From Muriicola sp041358175 (GTDB lineage Bacteria; Bacteroidota; Bacteroidia; Flavobacteriales; Flavobacteriaceae), in assembly GCF_041358175.1 (NCBI RefSeq), contig NZ_JBGKBE010000001.1, forward strand, positions 733,930-797,929: a DNA stretch of 64,000 bases, given 5' to 3'. The notes below the pieces were generated by a model. The model worked only from the letters and a program-made list of their open reading frames with translations, was not told the origin of the DNA and searched no databases. Positions 63,498 through 64,000 of this stretch are shown in pieces. Made by a program: the position numbers and the translations under genes. Each line of letters begins with the position of its first letter. Positions within the stretch are counted from its first letter, which is position 1.

Positions 63498-63562
63498 TAA
63501 ATTTATTTGTCTTAAGGCCGATAAATGGGTAGAATTTTAAGGGTGCAAACAAAATTATTTTT

Positions 63563-63570
63563 TAGCTTTG
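63563..63570 (+). promoter_or_regulatory. Bacteroidota -7 promoter element for tRNA-Leu
   Basis: TAGCTTTG fits TAnnTTTG and lies 11 bases upstream of the mature tRNA 5' end, a usual distance for a tRNA gene. TTTA at 63536-63539 is a possible weak -33 box. Confidence 0.6.
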
Positions 63571-63581
63571 CAGACCCATTT

Positions 63582-63665
63582 GCCTCGGTGGCGGAATTGG
63601 TAGACGCGCTGGATTCAAAATCCAGTGATAGCAATATCGTGTGGGTTCGATTCCCACCCGAGGTA
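63582..63665 (+). tRNA. tRNA-Leu(CAA)
   Basis: 84 bases with a full cloverleaf: acceptor GCCTCGG with CCGAGGT (G-T at the outer pair), D arm with GGTAGACGC, anticodon stem CTGGA/TCCAG around TTCAAAA giving anticodon CAA, a class II variable arm GATAGCAATATC, T arm GTGGG-TTCGATT-CCCAC, and discriminator A. CCA is not encoded. Decodes UUG. Followed by a terminator hairpin and the 114-base repeats. Confidence 0.97.
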
Positions 63666-63694
63666 CGGATAAACCGCAAAAAGAGCGAAATGCG

Positions 63695-63728
63695 AGCGAG
63701 CTTCTCAAAAGGAAGCTCGCTTTATTTT
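63695..63728 (+). terminator. Intrinsic terminator after tRNA-Leu
   Basis: AGCGAGCTTC (63695-63704) and GAAGCTCGCT (63712-63721) form a perfect 10-bp stem with a 7-base loop, followed by TTATTTTG. It starts 30 bases after the tRNA 3' end. Confidence 0.88.
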
Positions 63729-63760
63729 GAGGAGTGATGGAAGCGTTTTTTTGTGGTTTT

Positions 63761-64000
63761 CAAAACGAGCTAGAAGGGAAGCTTTCTGAAAGAAAGCAAT
63801 CCCTGAGAGTTTTGATGCTTACTTTTAGCGCGTGACCTTCCTTCATTTGCCGTAGCGTTTCCTTTTGCGGTTTTCAAAACGAGCTAGAAGGGAAGCTTTC
63901 TGAAGGAAAGCAATCCCTGGGAGTTTTGATGCTTACTTTTAGCGCTTGACCTTCCTTCATTTGCCGTAGCGTTTCCTTTTGCGGTTTTCAAAACGAGCTA
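63761..64000. repeat. 114-base direct tandem repeat, at least two copies plus a third begun
   Basis: The unit that starts CAAAACGAGCTAGAAGGG begins at 63761, 63875 and 63989, an exact period of 114 bases; the third copy is cut by the window end. Copies one and two differ at only three positions. A decayed copy of the unit end is visible at about 63741-63760. Each unit holds a hairpin, AGGGA-A-GCTTTC / GAAAGC-AA-TCCCT. All frames are stopped within each unit, so it is non-coding. This is the only long gene-free stretch in the window (63666-64000). Confidence 0.92.

Noticed and set aside
63525..63737. A 70-residue plus-strand frame containing VAELVDALDSKSS
   Set aside because: It is the translation of the tRNA-Leu gene and its flanks; this peptide is a well-known false product of tRNA-Leu sequences.
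63761..64000. CRISPR array
   Set aside because: The period of 114 bases with near-identical units and no variable spacers does not fit a CRISPR; no cas genes are in the window.
63761..64000. A protein repeat, since 114 is a multiple of three
   Set aside because: All six frames meet a stop inside each unit; the longest open stretch per unit is under 40 codons.
1..64000. Insertion sequences, prophage or a replication origin
   Set aside because: No transposase, integrase, phage structural gene, dnaA-box cluster or long terminal inverted repeat was found on reading both strands.

Overview
The window is a chromosomal segment of a member of the Flavobacteriaceae (Bacteroidota), probably marine. 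This rests on: -7 promoter elements of the form TAnnTTTG in front of many genes instead of -10 TATAAT boxes; few Shine-Dalgarno sites; proteins ending in type IX secretion (T9SS) sorting domains; LxxC lipoproteins; a CTC-type L25; the MetG KLSTS variant; and the DUF1501/DUF1800 pair. The genus cannot be fixed from the sequence alone. Gene density is very high. No insertion sequence, prophage, CRISPR array or compositional island was seen, and the only stretch over 300 bases without a gene is the repeat region at the right end.

Layout. 1-9.2 kb: end of a VOC protein, a RimB-RimK fusion, threonine dehydrogenase, two exported proteins, a lipoprotein trehalase, a TPR protein, a YeeZ-like dehydrogenase and a membrane M28 peptidase. 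9.3-16.5 kb: CBS protein, small Zn-ribbon protein, a BNR-repeat exoprotein with an M28 peptidase, a short SSB, and a cysteine-rich basic miniprotein. 16.4-25.9 kb: ferritin, a histone-deacetylase-like hydrolase behind a large MG2/plug-like exported protein, metG, and the DUF1800-DUF1501 secreted pair. 26-36.4 kb: a YraN-like protein, an ACT-like protein, then a five-gene minus-strand DNA repair run: MBL exonuclease, ATP-dependent ligase, Lhr-like helicase, PdeM phosphoesterase and Mfd.

36.5-48.2 kb: TerB-like protein, fructose-bisphosphatase, GNAT plus aspartate kinase, an OlsF-like two-domain lipid acyltransferase, an arsenic-response operon (arsR, DUF6428, GNAT, arsC) with no visible efflux pump, a TM2 protein, and a compact run nitrilase - PD40 lipoprotein - cupin - hydroxyacid dehydrogenase. 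48.2-63.4 kb: mostly housekeeping (mgtE, rsmA, serS, ribF, pth, rplY, prs) with an HTTM membrane protein, a DUF4286-GGCT fusion, a TPR protein, and a large T9SS-secreted M12B metalloprotease overlapping a lipoprotein. 63.5-64 kb: tRNA-Leu(CAA), its terminator, and a 114-base non-coding tandem repeat that runs off the window.

The strongest candidates for further attention are the coupling of mfd to the ligase-associated repair cassette, the 114-base repeats beside tRNA-Leu, the pump-less arsenic operon whose operator wraps its promoter, the cysteine-rich miniprotein behind ferritin, and the deacetylase/MG2-plug pair. None can be called a proven new system from sequence alone; the repair cassette itself is a known cluster.
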